A stretch of DNA of 64,000 nucleotides, taken from assembly GCF_001557235.1 (NCBI RefSeq), contig NZ_LSJI01000230.1, positions 32,458 to 96,457 on the forward strand, in the 5' to 3' direction. Source of the DNA: Phenylobacterium sp. CCH9-H3. GTDB taxonomy: Bacteria; Pseudomonadota; Alphaproteobacteria; Caulobacterales; Caulobacteraceae. Shown piece by piece: positions 18,781-27,903 of this stretch. The notes beneath the pieces were generated by a model, which saw nothing but the letters and a program-made list of their open reading frames with translations, was not told the DNA's origin and searched no databases. Position numbers and translations under genes: made by a program. The stretch's first letter is position 1. Every line of letters begins with the position of its first letter.

Positions 18781-19460
18781 CAGGCCACCGTGAAGGCCAG
18801 CCGGCCCACGCCCTCGATCTCGCCGTCGACCCGGTCGCCCCTGACGAGGGGGCCCACGCCCTCCGGCGTTCCCGTGTAGATCAGGTCGCCGGGCGCCAGG
18901 GCCCACAGCGCCGACGCCTCGGCGACGATCTCGGCGACGTTCCAGATCATGTCGGCCACGCTGGCGTCCTGCCTCACGACGCCGTTGACGGAGATCGCGA
19001 TGCGGCCCTGTGGCGGCGGGCCTTGCCAGCGGCGGATGGCCGAGATCGGCGCGGACTGGTCGAAGCCCTTCGCGGCGTCCCAGGGCTGGCCCTTGTCCTT
19101 GGCGGCGCTCTGCAGGTCGCGGCGGGTCAGGTCGACACCCACCGCATAGCCGTAGACGAGGCTCAGCGCGTCGGCGACGGCCACGTTCCGGCCCGCCTCG
19201 CCGATGGCGACCACCAGCTCGATCTCGTGGTGCAGGTTGGCGGTGCGCGGAGGATAGGCCGGATCGCGGCCGGGCGGCACGATGGCGTCGGCCGGCTTGG
19301 TGAAAAAGAACGGCGGGTCACGGTCGTCGCCGCCCATTTCGCGGCGGTGGGCGGCGTAGTTGCGTCCCACGCAGAGGATCCGGCGGACCGGGAAGCTCCC
19401 GGCCTCGCCCTCGACGGGCACGACGGGGACGGGCGGGGGAGCTATCGCGAACTCGGCCAT
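18780..19460 (-). CDS. FAH-family hydrolase (fumarylpyruvate/fumarylacetoacetate hydrolase-like)
   Basis: The 226-residue protein is a compact FAH domain: ILCVGRNYAAHRREMG near residue 30, LHHEIELVVAIGE near 78 with the metal-binding Glu pair, and DLIYTGTPEGVGPL near 190. Its short length fits fumarylpyruvate or acylpyruvate hydrolases better than the 420-residue fumarylacetoacetase. With the zeta GST it could cleave the isomerised ring-opening product of gentisate or homogentisate. No dioxygenase is in the window. The ATG at 19460 begins the family alignment. Confidence 0.85.
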   Translation of the reverse strand: MAEFAIAPPPVPVVPVEGEAGSFPVRRILCVGRNYAAHRREMGGDDRDPPFFFTKPADAIVPPGRDPAYPPRTANLHHEIELVVAIGEAGRNVAVADALSLVYGYAVGVDLTRRDLQSAAKDKGQPWDAAKGFDQSAPISAIRRWQGPPPQGRIAISVNGVVRQDASVADMIWNVAEIVAEASALWALAPGDLIYTGTPEGVGPLVRGDRVDGEIEGVGRLAFTVA

Positions 19461-19533
19461 GGCCGGGCGTTTAGGCTTCCCGGGCGGCGATGTGAACCCC
19501 ACGCTACGGGAAGCTCGCGTCGCGTCAGGGGCG

Positions 19534-19570
19534 AAAAAAGGAGCCCCCGACCACGGCTGTGATCGGGGGC
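19534..19570 (-). terminator. Strong intrinsic terminator upstream of the FAH gene
   Basis: Eight perfect GC-rich pairs (19543-19550 with 19563-19570), extendable with one mismatch, are followed on the minus strand by CTCC and six T. It lies about 75 bases upstream of the FAH start, so it ends a transcript that comes from 19.6-19.8 kb rather than that gene. The other flank also carries a T/A run, so it may work in both directions. Confidence 0.7.
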
Positions 19571-19776
19571 CTATAAAAAGACGCTCGCAGGTCTAGGAGG
19601 TCCCACGAGTCCTTGCTGCTGATGCGGGTCATCCGAAACGCCTCCCCAGACGTCGCGGCTGACCCGCACCGGGCGCGCCGGCCCCGCAAGGCGAGGGACC
19701 GGAACGGGGTCGCGACGCGCTTCCAACGACATGACGATCGTCGCCTCCGACGCCAGCACAAGCGGCAGAGGCCCGA

Positions 19777-19812
19777 GGGTCATGGACGGGGTTGTCGGGT
19801 CGTCCATGACCC
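19777..19812. repeat. Perfect 12-bp inverted repeat with 12-base loop
   Basis: GGGTCATGGACG (19777-19788) is repeated in reverse complement at 19801-19812. It could be an RNA hairpin in the minus-strand transcript proposed here or a protein-binding site. Confidence 0.6.
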
Positions 19813-19878
19813 TGGGGAAGAGGTCTAAACCCGGGGGTATAAAGACCAGTCGTCGCGCCGAGCTGACAGGCCCGACAG

Positions 19879-19910
19879 CCGATCTTTTGCCGAGCGGAAA
19901 CCGATCTTTT
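19879..19910. promoter_or_regulatory. Direct repeats CCGATCTTTT upstream of the winged-helix regulator
   Basis: The ten-base unit occurs at 19879-19888 and 19901-19910, a period of 22 bases or two helical turns on the same face. They lie 116-147 bases before the regulator start. OmpR/PhoB-type winged helices bind direct repeats, so autoregulation is a reasonable guess. Confidence 0.35.
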
Positions 19911-20025
19911 CCAAGCTCGGAAGCGTGGCGAGGCCCTCCGGTTGTGCTAATGGCGAGGGAGTGATGAGCGTTGCGGAGCGGGGCGAGGCTTCTGCGCGCG
20001 GGTTTTTGGACGGGACCGGGGTTCG

Positions 20026-21609
20026 ATGCAGTTGGCCCATCAGGCCGCCTTTTCGCTGGGAGCGCTGGAGGTGCGGCCGCCGACCTGCGAGGTCGTCTGG
20101 CGACAGGGCCGCGAGGTGCTTCAGCCGCGGGTGATGCAGGTGCTCGTCGCCCTGTCGCGCGCCGAGGAAGCGGTCGTGAGCCGCGACGACCTCATCGCCA
20201 CATGCTGGGGCGGCCGTGTCGTGGGTGACGACGCCATCACCCTCGTCATGATGAAGCTGCGCAAGCTGGCCGAGCGGGCCGGCGGCGCCTTCACCGTCGA
20301 GACGGTGCCGCGGGTGGGCTATCGGCTGACGGTCGCGCCCGCCACGGCCGAACCGCCGCCGCCGCCGCCGTCGGGCAAGGCTCGGCCGCGGATCGTGGTG
20401 CTGGAGTTCACCCACCCTGCCGGCGACGAGGAGCAGGGCTGGTTCGCCGAGGCCCTGGCGGACGAGCTCACCGTGGGGCTTTCGAAGTCGCCCCTGCTGT
20501 CGGTCATGCCGCGCCATGCGCTGCTGCACTCCGAGGTCGTCGGCCATGGAGCCGGTTCGATCTGCGCGCGCCTGGGCGTGGACTACGTGCTCGACGGCAA
20601 GGTCCGCAGCCTGGGCGGCACGGTCCGGGTGTCCGTCGACCTCATCCAGGGCTCGGACGAGACCAGCGCCTGGTCCGGCCGCTACGACCGCCCGATGGCC
20701 GACCTGTTCTCGATGATGAACGAGATCACCACCTCGATCATCGGCACCGTCGAGCCTGCGGTGCTGGAGCGCGAGGAGTCGCAGGCCCTCAAAGTCCCCG
20801 AACGCAGCCTGCAGTTCTGGCAACTGCTGGTCCGCGGACGCGGGCACTTCTGGCGCTCGACGCCCGCCGACGTCCGCCTGGCCGAGACCTTCCTGGAACA
20901 GGCCCTGGCGCTGGAGCCGAACGACGTCTCGGCCCTGTCGATCCTGGCGCACTGCAAGCTGTTCGAGGTCTGGGTCGGCACGTCCTACGACCCGGACGCC
21001 GCGATCGAGGCGGCGCACCGGATCGCGCTCAAGGCGGTGGCGTCGGGCGGCTCCGACGCCTTTGCGCACTACACCTTAGGTGTGGTGCTTTCGATGATGG
21101 ATCGGCTGGCCGAGGCCAAGGCCGAGCAGCGACGGGCGCTCGAGCTCAACCCATATCTGGCGGCGGCCTCGGGCGAGATGGGCCGCCTGCTGGCCTTCGA
21201 AGGCCAGTCCGCCGAAGCGATCGCCTATTCCGAACGCGCCATCGCCGCGAGCCCCAACGATCCCCACAGCTGGCTCTGGTATCGCAGCAAGGCCATCGCC
21301 CGCTTCGTCGCCGGCGACTTCGAACAGGCCGCCCGCGATGCGGCGGACGCCTGCGCCCGCGGCCCGGAGCGCTTCCCGCTGCGATATCTGCTGGCCGCCT
21401 GCTACAGCGCGGCGGGCGAGATGGAACAGGCCGAACGCGCGCTTGGAGACGCCGAGCGGCTGGCCCGGAACCGGGCTGGCGCCGGGCAGGGCAGCAACGC
21501 GACGCCGTACTCGCTGGAAGCGCTGAAGATCGGCCATCCGTTCGTGCGGCCCGCCGACCTCGCTAACCTTGTTAAGGCTCTGCAAAAGTCTGGGTGGCAG
21601 GCTGCCTAG
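20026..21609 (+). CDS. Winged-helix transcriptional regulator with TolB-like and TPR regions
   Basis: The 527-residue protein begins with an OmpR/PhoB-type winged-helix domain (residues 8-105): VMQVLVALSRAEEAVVSRDDLI, then MKLRKLAERAGG and ETVPRVGYRL, the last being the typical wing end. A proline-rich linker leads to a TolB-N-like segment (IVVLEFTHPAGDEEQGWFAE to VDYVLDGKVR, 125-195), then tetratricopeptide repeats (about 270-500) with blocks such as ALALEPNDVSALSILAHCK and RALELNPYLAAASGEMGRL. There is no transmembrane helix, unlike CadC. Such proteins often control an adjacent gene; the FAD oxidoreductase starts 46 bases downstream on the same strand. Confidence 0.85.
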   Translation: MQLAHQAAFSLGALEVRPPTCEVVWRQGREVLQPRVMQVLVALSRAEEAVVSRDDLIATCWGGRVVGDDAITLVMMKLRKLAERAGGAFTVETVPRVGYRLTVAPATAEPPPPPPSGKARPRIVVLEFTHPAGDEEQGWFAEALADELTVGLSKSPLLSVMPRHALLHSEVVGHGAGSICARLGVDYVLDGKVRSLGGTVRVSVDLIQGSDETSAWSGRYDRPMADLFSMMNEITTSIIGTVEPAVLEREESQALKVPERSLQFWQLLVRGRGHFWRSTPADVRLAETFLEQALALEPNDVSALSILAHCKLFEVWVGTSYDPDAAIEAAHRIALKAVASGGSDAFAHYTLGVVLSMMDRLAEAKAEQRRALELNPYLAAASGEMGRLLAFEGQSAEAIAYSERAIAASPNDPHSWLWYRSKAIARFVAGDFEQAARDAADACARGPERFPLRYLLAACYSAAGEMEQAERALGDAERLARNRAGAGQGSNATPYSLEALKIGHPFVRPADLANLVKALQKSGWQAA

Positions 21610-21655
21610 GTCAGCAACCTAGGCGAGACCGGGGTCAAAGCCTCGGGTAGATCCC

Positions 21656-23869
21656 ATGTCCCACGCGACCCAGCCCCAGAAAGTGGCCATCCTCGGGGGC
21701 GGCATGGGTGGTCTCACGACCGCCCTTCAGCTTACCAGCCAGCCCAACTGGCAAGAGCGCTTCGACATCACCGTCTATCAGCTCGGCTGGCGACTCGGGG
21801 GCAAGTGCGCCTCTTCCCGCGGTCCCAACGCGCGCATCGAAGAGCACGGCATCCACGGCTTCATGGGCAGCTACTTCAACGCCCTGCCGATGATGTCCGA
21901 TGTCTACGCCGAACTGAACCGTCCCGCCGGTGCGCCGCTCGCCACGTTCGAGGAGGCGTTCCTCGGCTCCGGCTTCACCATGCTGTGGGAGTGGGAAAAG
22001 GACCGCCTGACGCCGTGGCCTACGCGCGCGCCGTCCAACAGCACCCCGCCGACCGACGGAACGTCCTACAAGGGCCTGCAGACCGCCATCGTCGCGATCC
22101 TGAACGAGATCGGGCAGATGCTCGCGACCGCCCAGGGGACGCCGAAGCTGGTCTCCGAGGGCATCTCGCTGATCCTCGACAAGGCGAAGCAACAGGTCGA
22201 GACCGTGCCGCTGTCCGAGGGCCCCAACCACCCCCTCGTGGGTGAGATCCAGGCGGCGCGGAAGTTCATCGCGGGCGTGGTCAAGACGGTCGACGTCCTG
22301 GCTCCTCACATCGCCAACCACGCGGACGATCTGCGCCGGGCCCTGCTCACGCTCGACTTCTACGCCACGCTCATCGTCGGCGCGCTCAGCGACAACGTCG
22401 AGGTGGAGGGCTACGACCGCCTGGACGAGGAGAACTGGAGCGACTGGCTGAGCCGCCATGGTTGCCATCCGGCCACGCTCCAGTCGCCGGTGGTCATGAC
22501 CACGGTCAACATCTGCTACCAGAGCCCCAACGGCGACACGAGCCGGGCGGCCCGCATGGGCGCCGGCTGCTACCTCAACTGGACCCTTCGGGCCTGCGCC
22601 TACATGGGCGACCTGATCTGGAGCTTCGCCGCCGGCACGGGCGAGACCGTCGTGGCGCCCATCTACGAGGTGCTGAAGCGCCGCGGCGTGAAGTTCGAGT
22701 TCTTCCACAAGGTCGAGGCCCTGCGGCTGGATCCCGTGAACCGCCGCAAGGTGGCGGCCATCGAGATGACGGTCCAGGCCACGCTGAAGGACCCGGAGGC
22801 GGGCTATCAGCCGCTGATCGACGTGAAGGGTCTGCCGTCCTGGCCGCACCGGCCGCTGTACGAGCAGCTGAACGAGGGCGAATATCTCCGGGCCACGGGC
22901 ATCGACCTGGAATCCTACTGGAACGGCTGGCCGAACGAGGCCTTCCCGCGCCTGAAGACGCCGCGCACCCTGCGCCACGGCGTCGACTACGACGAGATCG
23001 TCTTCGCCATCTCGCTGGGCGCCGTGCGCTACCTCTGCAAGGAGCTGATGGACGAGGACGAGGCCTGGCGGGACATGGTCGACGCCCTGCCCGCGCTGCA
23101 GACCCAGGCCATGCAGATCTGGCTCTCCAAGGATATGTACGAGCTGGGCTGGGCCGAGCCGCTCAACCCGGCCAAGAACGAACTCGCGCTCTCCGGCACC
23201 TACTTCTGCCCGCCGAACGGCAACGCCAACTTCCCGGACCTGCTCAAGTGGGAAAGCTGGCCCGAGGAGAACGCGCCCAAGGCGCTCTGGTACTTCTGCG
23301 GCCTGATGCCCGACTACGAGCCGCCGCCGCCGTTTTCGGACACCGACTATCCGCGCCGCCAGTCCGAGCGGGTGAAGACCCAGTGCATCCAGTACCTGCA
23401 GGCCTCGATCGGCACGATGCTGCCCAAGGCCACTGTGCGGGCGAACTACGGCGTCGGCGACCCGATGGGTCTCGACTTCAACCTGCTGGTCGACTCCCGG
23501 GAGACGGGTCCCGGCGCGCTGCGGGCCGAAGGCGTCCAGCGGTTCGACAGCCAGTTCTGGCGGGCCAACATCGATCCGACCGAGCGCTACGTCACCTCGC
23601 CGCCCGGCAGCACCGCCTGCCGGCTGGAGGCCTGGGGCTCGGGCTTCGACAACCTCACGCTGGCCGGCGACTGGATCTATACCGGGCTCAACGTGGGCAG
23701 CTTCGAAGGCGCCACCATGAGCGGGAAGCTGGCCAGCTACGCGCTCAGCGGCGCGCCGGCGCTGGACACCATCATCGGCTATCCCACGATGCCGCGGCCT
23801 CACGCGCCCACCCGGGCGCGGACGCCGGCTGTCGAGGCCGCGCCGCGCCTGCGCAAGGTGGTAGGCTAG
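21656..23869 (+). CDS. Large FAD-dependent oxidoreductase of the amine oxidase/desaturase fold
   Basis: The 737-residue protein opens with a dinucleotide-binding site KVAILGGGMGGLTTALQL (residues 8-25), then GWRLGGKCASSRGPNARIEEHGIHGF, the second FAD-contact region seen in phytoene-desaturase and carotenoid-isomerase relatives. Near the C-terminus, NLTLAGDWIYTGLNVGSFEGATMSG is the usual FAD-closing block. The protein is longer than common desaturases because of a central insertion (about 120-260). No signal peptide is visible. The substrate is unknown; no carotenoid or sterol genes are nearby. Confidence 0.8.
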   Translation: MSHATQPQKVAILGGGMGGLTTALQLTSQPNWQERFDITVYQLGWRLGGKCASSRGPNARIEEHGIHGFMGSYFNALPMMSDVYAELNRPAGAPLATFEEAFLGSGFTMLWEWEKDRLTPWPTRAPSNSTPPTDGTSYKGLQTAIVAILNEIGQMLATAQGTPKLVSEGISLILDKAKQQVETVPLSEGPNHPLVGEIQAARKFIAGVVKTVDVLAPHIANHADDLRRALLTLDFYATLIVGALSDNVEVEGYDRLDEENWSDWLSRHGCHPATLQSPVVMTTVNICYQSPNGDTSRAARMGAGCYLNWTLRACAYMGDLIWSFAAGTGETVVAPIYEVLKRRGVKFEFFHKVEALRLDPVNRRKVAAIEMTVQATLKDPEAGYQPLIDVKGLPSWPHRPLYEQLNEGEYLRATGIDLESYWNGWPNEAFPRLKTPRTLRHGVDYDEIVFAISLGAVRYLCKELMDEDEAWRDMVDALPALQTQAMQIWLSKDMYELGWAEPLNPAKNELALSGTYFCPPNGNANFPDLLKWESWPEENAPKALWYFCGLMPDYEPPPPFSDTDYPRRQSERVKTQCIQYLQASIGTMLPKATVRANYGVGDPMGLDFNLLVDSRETGPGALRAEGVQRFDSQFWRANIDPTERYVTSPPGSTACRLEAWGSGFDNLTLAGDWIYTGLNVGSFEGATMSGKLASYALSGAPALDTIIGYPTMPRPHAPTRARTPAVEAAPRLRKVVG

Positions 23870-23978
23870 ACGCCCGTCTCGTCGGGGCCGCACCGCGTGC
23901 GGCCCCGCTTGCGCCTGCGTCCGACCTGCCCCAACCTCCCTTGGCCGTACCGGGGGGGCCTGGGAGGGCGCCTCCGCC

Positions 23979-24827
23979 ATGCTGCGGATCGATATCTCGA
24001 CCCTGGGCCAGCCGGAGCTGAAGCGTCTGGTCGCCGCGGCCCGGGCCCGCGGACAGGAGGCGTTCGCGGCGAAGCTCGAGGCCGAACTCGCGTCCAGGTC
24101 CGCCAGCGGCCGCAAGGCTCCGCTCCGCCGGCCGCCGGATTCCGACGCCGAAGACGACGAGACGCGGCCGATGTTCTTGGACGACGGCGCGCCGGATCTG
24201 CGCCTTGATCTTCCCGTCCGCGGCCGAACGCGGCCGGGAGCCTGGTCCATGGTCCTGGCGGTCGCCGTCCTCGTGGGCGGCGCGGCGGGCTGGGGCCTCT
24301 CGCCCGGTGTGAAGTCCTGGCTCTCGGGGCGCGCCGATCAGGACCAATCCGTCGAGCGAGCGCCCGCCCCGCGGGTCATGGCGGCGCAGGTCGCGGCGCC
24401 CGCGTCCACGCCGGCGCCCGAGCCAGCATCGACGCCCGCGGTGGCGCCATCCGAGCCGGAGCCTCCCCCGCCGCCCGCGTCGCGCCCGGCGGCGCCGACC
24501 AAGGCCCCGGCCAGGCCGACGGTTCCGGCGCGTCTCGATCCCTGCGCCACGCCGCCGACCCCCGCCGACCGCGCGCTCTGCAACGACCTGGCGCTGAACC
24601 TGCTCAGCCACGAGATGCGGGACGCCTATGGTCAGGCGCTGAGCGCCGGAGCCGACCCGGCCGCCATCCGCGAAAGCCAGGCGGCCTGGCGCAGGACGCG
24701 CGACCCGGTATCGGACCCGCGCGCCCTGGCCGAGATCTACGACCGTCGCATCCGGGAACTGAAGGCCGCGGCCGCCGCGGCGGCGTCCCGGCCGCCTGTC
24801 GCCCTGGCTGACCGACAACAAAATTGA
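23979..24827 (+). CDS. Single-pass membrane protein with C-terminal LprI/DUF1311-like domain
   Basis: The 282-residue protein has an alpha-helical N-terminal part (QPELKRLVAAARARGQEAFAAKLEAELA), one membrane helix near 90-107 (WSMVLAVAVLVGGAAGWGLS), a Pro/Ala-rich linker (115-180) and a C-terminal domain from about residue 187. The last has PCATPPTPADRALC, then LSHEMRDAYGQAL and IRESQAAWRRTRD, matching the two-Cys, W-containing pattern of DUF1311/LprI proteins, some of which inhibit lysozyme. The domain should face the periplasm. Its role here is unknown. Confidence 0.7.
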   Translation: MLRIDISTLGQPELKRLVAAARARGQEAFAAKLEAELASRSASGRKAPLRRPPDSDAEDDETRPMFLDDGAPDLRLDLPVRGRTRPGAWSMVLAVAVLVGGAAGWGLSPGVKSWLSGRADQDQSVERAPAPRVMAAQVAAPASTPAPEPASTPAVAPSEPEPPPPPASRPAAPTKAPARPTVPARLDPCATPPTPADRALCNDLALNLLSHEMRDAYGQALSAGADPAAIRESQAAWRRTRDPVSDPRALAEIYDRRIRELKAAAAAAASRPPVALADRQQN

Positions 24828-24886
24828 CGCTCTCACCCTGCGTCACCGGGCTTACGCTGGCGCTCGCGCCGCGCTAAGCGAGAGCC

Positions 24887-26110
24887 ATGACCGATCACGC
24901 CGCTCCCCGTCCGGAGGCCACGGGCCCCCTCGCCGACCTCGTCGTCATCGAGATGGGGACGCTGATCGCCGGGCCGTTCTGCGGCCAGATCCTGGGCGAC
25001 TTCGGCGCCGAGGTGATCAAGATCGAGGACCCTCGCGTGGGCGATCCCATGCGCCAGTGGGGCCGCAGCCTGCCCAAGGGCCTGTCGCCCTGGTGGCCGG
25101 TGATCGGGCGCAACAAGAAATCGGTGGGCCTGGACCTGCGAAAGCCCGAGGGCCAGGCCTTGGCCAAGGCGCTGATCGCCCAGGCCGACGTGGTGATCGA
25201 GAACTTCCGGCCAGGCGCCATGGAGAAGTGGGGCCTGTCGTACGAGGCGCTGTCCGCCGACAATCCCGGCCTGATCATGGCGAGGGTCTCTGGTTTCGGC
25301 CAGACGGGCCCCTATTCCCAGCGCGCGGGCTACGGCCTGATCGGCGAGGCCATGGGCGGCCTGCGCTATGTGACGGGCGAGCCCGACCGGGCGCCGGCCC
25401 GCGCGGGCATTTCGATCGGCGACAGCCTCGCGGCCATGCACTCGGTCATGGGGATCATGATGGCCCTCCATCACAAGGAGAAGACGGGCAAGGGCCAGGT
25501 GATCGACGCGGCGCTCTACGAAAGCGTGCTGGCGGTGATGGAGAACCTGGTCACCGAATACGACCTCACGGGGTATGTCCGCGAACGGTCGGGCTCGATC
25601 CTGCCGGGGATCGCCCCGTCCAATGCCTATCCCTGCGCCAACGGCGAGATGATCCTGATCGGCGGCAATGGCGACAACGTCTATGCGCGGCTGACGGAGG
25701 CCATGGGACGGCCCGAGCTGAAGGACGATCCGAAGTTCGTCGACCACGCCAGCCGCGGGGCCAATCAGCGCGAGCTGGACGAGATCGTGTCGGCGTGGAC
25801 CTCGACCTTCATGCTGACCGACCTCCTGAAGCTGCTGGAGGCCAAGGGCATCCCCGCCAGCCGGGTGTACCGGGCGCCCGACATGCTGGAGGATCCCCAG
25901 TTCGCGGCGCGCGAGGCGATCGTGTCGGTGGACCACCCGGTCTTCGGGCCGGTGCGGATGCAGAACGCCTTCCCCAAGCTGTCCGCGACGCCTGGTCGGG
26001 TGCGCTGGCCGGGGCCGGACCTGGGCCAGCACAACGACGAGGTGCTGGCCGCCCGGGCGGGCTGCTCGCCGCAGAAGCTGGCCGATCTTCGGGCCGCCGG
26101 CGTCATCTGA
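24887..26110 (+). CDS. CaiB/BaiF-family (class III) CoA-transferase
   Basis: The 407-residue protein has family III landmarks: LVVIEMGTLIAGPFCGQILGDFGAEVIKIE near the N-terminus (positions 19-48), NKKSVGLDLRKPEGQ, VVIENFRPGAMEKWGL, and GQVIDAALYES with the catalytic Asp near residue 207. These enzymes transfer CoA between carboxylic acids; donors and acceptors vary and cannot be read from sequence. It stands alone. The 225 bases after it hold no convincing gene. Confidence 0.9.
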   Translation: MTDHAAPRPEATGPLADLVVIEMGTLIAGPFCGQILGDFGAEVIKIEDPRVGDPMRQWGRSLPKGLSPWWPVIGRNKKSVGLDLRKPEGQALAKALIAQADVVIENFRPGAMEKWGLSYEALSADNPGLIMARVSGFGQTGPYSQRAGYGLIGEAMGGLRYVTGEPDRAPARAGISIGDSLAAMHSVMGIMMALHHKEKTGKGQVIDAALYESVLAVMENLVTEYDLTGYVRERSGSILPGIAPSNAYPCANGEMILIGGNGDNVYARLTEAMGRPELKDDPKFVDHASRGANQRELDEIVSAWTSTFMLTDLLKLLEAKGIPASRVYRAPDMLEDPQFAAREAIVSVDHPVFGPVRMQNAFPKLSATPGRVRWPGPDLGQHNDEVLAARAGCSPQKLADLRAAGVI

Positions 26111-26335
26111 TGAAGGTCGTCGGCCCGCGACCTATGCCGCGGACCGCCGTCGAAGCTCGGGTCGCCTGAGTCCGGGCGAGCACCCCTGGCCACCGGCCTG
26201 GCCCCCGCGAACCTTCGCCGCGGGCCTTCGTGACGTCGACATAGAGGGCTCCGCGGCCATTGCGCAGGTGGCGACTTGCCACAGCGCCGTCCTGCCGCGC
26301 GACCACCGGCCGCGCCACACAGCTAACGGAAATGA

Positions 26336-27748
26336 TTAACGATTCCCCAGCAGCTCGGCGACCGCTGCGGCGACCTGGGTCACGTCGTAGGGCTTGCGGA
26401 TGACCGGCGCCTCGAAGCCGCCCGGCGCCCCGCCGGTCTCGCCGTAGCCGGTGGCGAACACGAACGGGATCCGGCGTTGGTGCAGCACCTCGGCCACGGG
26501 AGTCACCGAGTGGCCGTTGAGATTGGCGTCCAGCACGGCCGCGTCAATCGGCTGGTCCAGCAGCGCCATCGCCTCCTCGAGCTCATAGGCCGGGCCGACC
26601 ACCTGGGCGCCGGCTTCGGAGAGGCCGGTCTCCAGTTCCAGCGCGAGCAGGACCGCGTCTTCCACGATCAGCACGCGGGCGCCCTTGAGACTGGCCGGCC
26701 CCCGCGAGGTGGGCACGGTCTCGGTGACCCTGGCGACCGGCGCCTCGGGCATGACGTCCGGCCGATCGGCCATGGCCTGAGGTCCGGCGCGCAACCGGAC
26801 CGCGACGCCTGCGGGCCGATAGTCGACCTGGGTGTCGCCGTTCAGCTCGCGACCCGTCACCTGCTCCAGCAGGGTGGAGCCGAAACCCCGGCGCGCCGGC
26901 GAGGCCACGACCGGCCCTCCGCTCTCGGTCCAGGTGAGTTCGAAGCCGCCGCCCGGCCGCGTGTTCCAGCGAAGGTTGACGTGGCCGGTCTCGACCGACA
27001 GGGCCCCGTACTTCACCGCATTGGTGGCGAGCTCGTGCAGAGCCAGCGACAGGGCGTTGGCGGCGCGGGGCGTCAGGAAGAGCTCCGGTCCCTCCCAACT
27101 GGTCTGGCCGGGCGCGATCGCGCCCAGCTCGGCGGCGGCCAGGTGATCGATGGCGGCGCCGCGCCAGCGAGCGGCGGTGAGCAGTTCGTTGGCCGAGGCC
27201 ATGGCCTTCAGCCGCCCGCCGAAGGTCTGAAGGAAGGCGTCGAGCGATGTCGTGCGCTTGGCCGTCTGCTGGGCCAAGGCCTGGACGGCGGCAAGCACGT
27301 TCTTCACCCTGTGATCCAGCTCGGCCATGAGCTGCATCCGCTGGTCTTCTTCCCGGTGACCGCGGCTGACGTCCTCGACCACGCCGCAGACCCGGATCGC
27401 CTGGCCGGCCTCGTCGCGCACGATCTTCGCGGCGGTCCGCATCCACTGGACCCGGCCGTCGTCGGGCCGGATCATCCGGTAACGGCCCTCGTAGCTGTCC
27501 CCGGCCTGCAGATGCTGCTTCTGCTCGGCCGCCAGCGCCTCGCGGTCGTCGGGGTGGACGAAGCGGTCGAAGGCCGCGCCGCCCTCGGCGGGAATCTCGC
27601 CGGCCGGAAGCCCGGTTATCGCCGATAATCGATCGGAGACGATCAGGACGTCCCTGGAGAGGTCCCATTCGAACTCTCCCAGGCCAGCGATCTGGAGGGC
27701 CAGCTCCAGACGCTCTCTGTCGGAGCTGCGTCCCAACTCGCGCGTCAT
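26336..27748 (-). CDS. PAS-HWE histidine kinase fused to a receiver domain
   Basis: The 470-residue soluble protein has a PAS fold (about 12-130, with DRFVHPDDREAL and the PAC end VEDVSRG), an HWE/HisKA_2 dimerisation segment with phospho-accepting His146 (ELDHRVKN), an ATPase region (LALHELATNAVKYGALS, GFGSTLLEQV) and a C-terminal receiver (from about 350: ARVLIVEDAVLLALELE, phospho-acceptor Asp in AAVLDANLNG, Lys in VIRKPYD). It can phosphorylate its own receiver or act in a phosphorelay. HWE kinases of this type often feed the general stress response, and this one is 5 kb from phyR; that link is only suggestive. The ATG at 27748 avoids a 40-residue unlikely extension. Confidence 0.9.
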   Translation of the reverse strand: MTRELGRSSDRERLELALQIAGLGEFEWDLSRDVLIVSDRLSAITGLPAGEIPAEGGAAFDRFVHPDDREALAAEQKQHLQAGDSYEGRYRMIRPDDGRVQWMRTAAKIVRDEAGQAIRVCGVVEDVSRGHREEDQRMQLMAELDHRVKNVLAAVQALAQQTAKRTTSLDAFLQTFGGRLKAMASANELLTAARWRGAAIDHLAAAELGAIAPGQTSWEGPELFLTPRAANALSLALHELATNAVKYGALSVETGHVNLRWNTRPGGGFELTWTESGGPVVASPARRGFGSTLLEQVTGRELNGDTQVDYRPAGVAVRLRAGPQAMADRPDVMPEAPVARVTETVPTSRGPASLKGARVLIVEDAVLLALELETGLSEAGAQVVGPAYELEEAMALLDQPIDAAVLDANLNGHSVTPVAEVLHQRRIPFVFATGYGETGGAPGGFEAPVIRKPYDVTQVAAAVAELLGNR

Positions 27749-27903
27749 GATTCCAACATAGGCATGCCCGCGGCTCGACGCGACGGGAAACCGCGCAAAC
27801 TTTCGTGGCGCTCCGCCGGCCCTTTGCGGCCACTCGGATATCCACCTATGCTGCAGCGCAGCTCCCACGCCCGGGGGAGCGCATTCCCGTTCGGAGACGA
27901 CAC

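Larger units (their letters stand above)
19534..19830 (-). ncRNA. Possible terminated leader or small RNA upstream of the FAH gene
   Basis: No protein-coding gene is convincing between the FAH start and the regulator at 20026 (about 560 bases). On the minus strand this stretch holds a 12-bp hairpin (19777-19812) and ends with a strong terminator. A 35-codon frame beginning at 19629 (MTRISSKDSWDLL...) crosses the terminator, which would suit an attenuator, but the peptide has no run of one amino acid. A TTTATA block near 19840 may be a -10 element. Boundaries are estimates. Confidence 0.25.

Noticed and set aside
21635..24250. 871-codon minus-strand frame opposite the FAD oxidoreductase
   Set aside because: Composition is typical of antisense reading and the plus strand has clear FAD motifs.
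26111..26335. Small minus-strand frame between the CoA-transferase and the kinase
   Set aside because: Arg/Gly-rich, no ribosome-binding site, no recognisable domain; I see nothing else in this gap.
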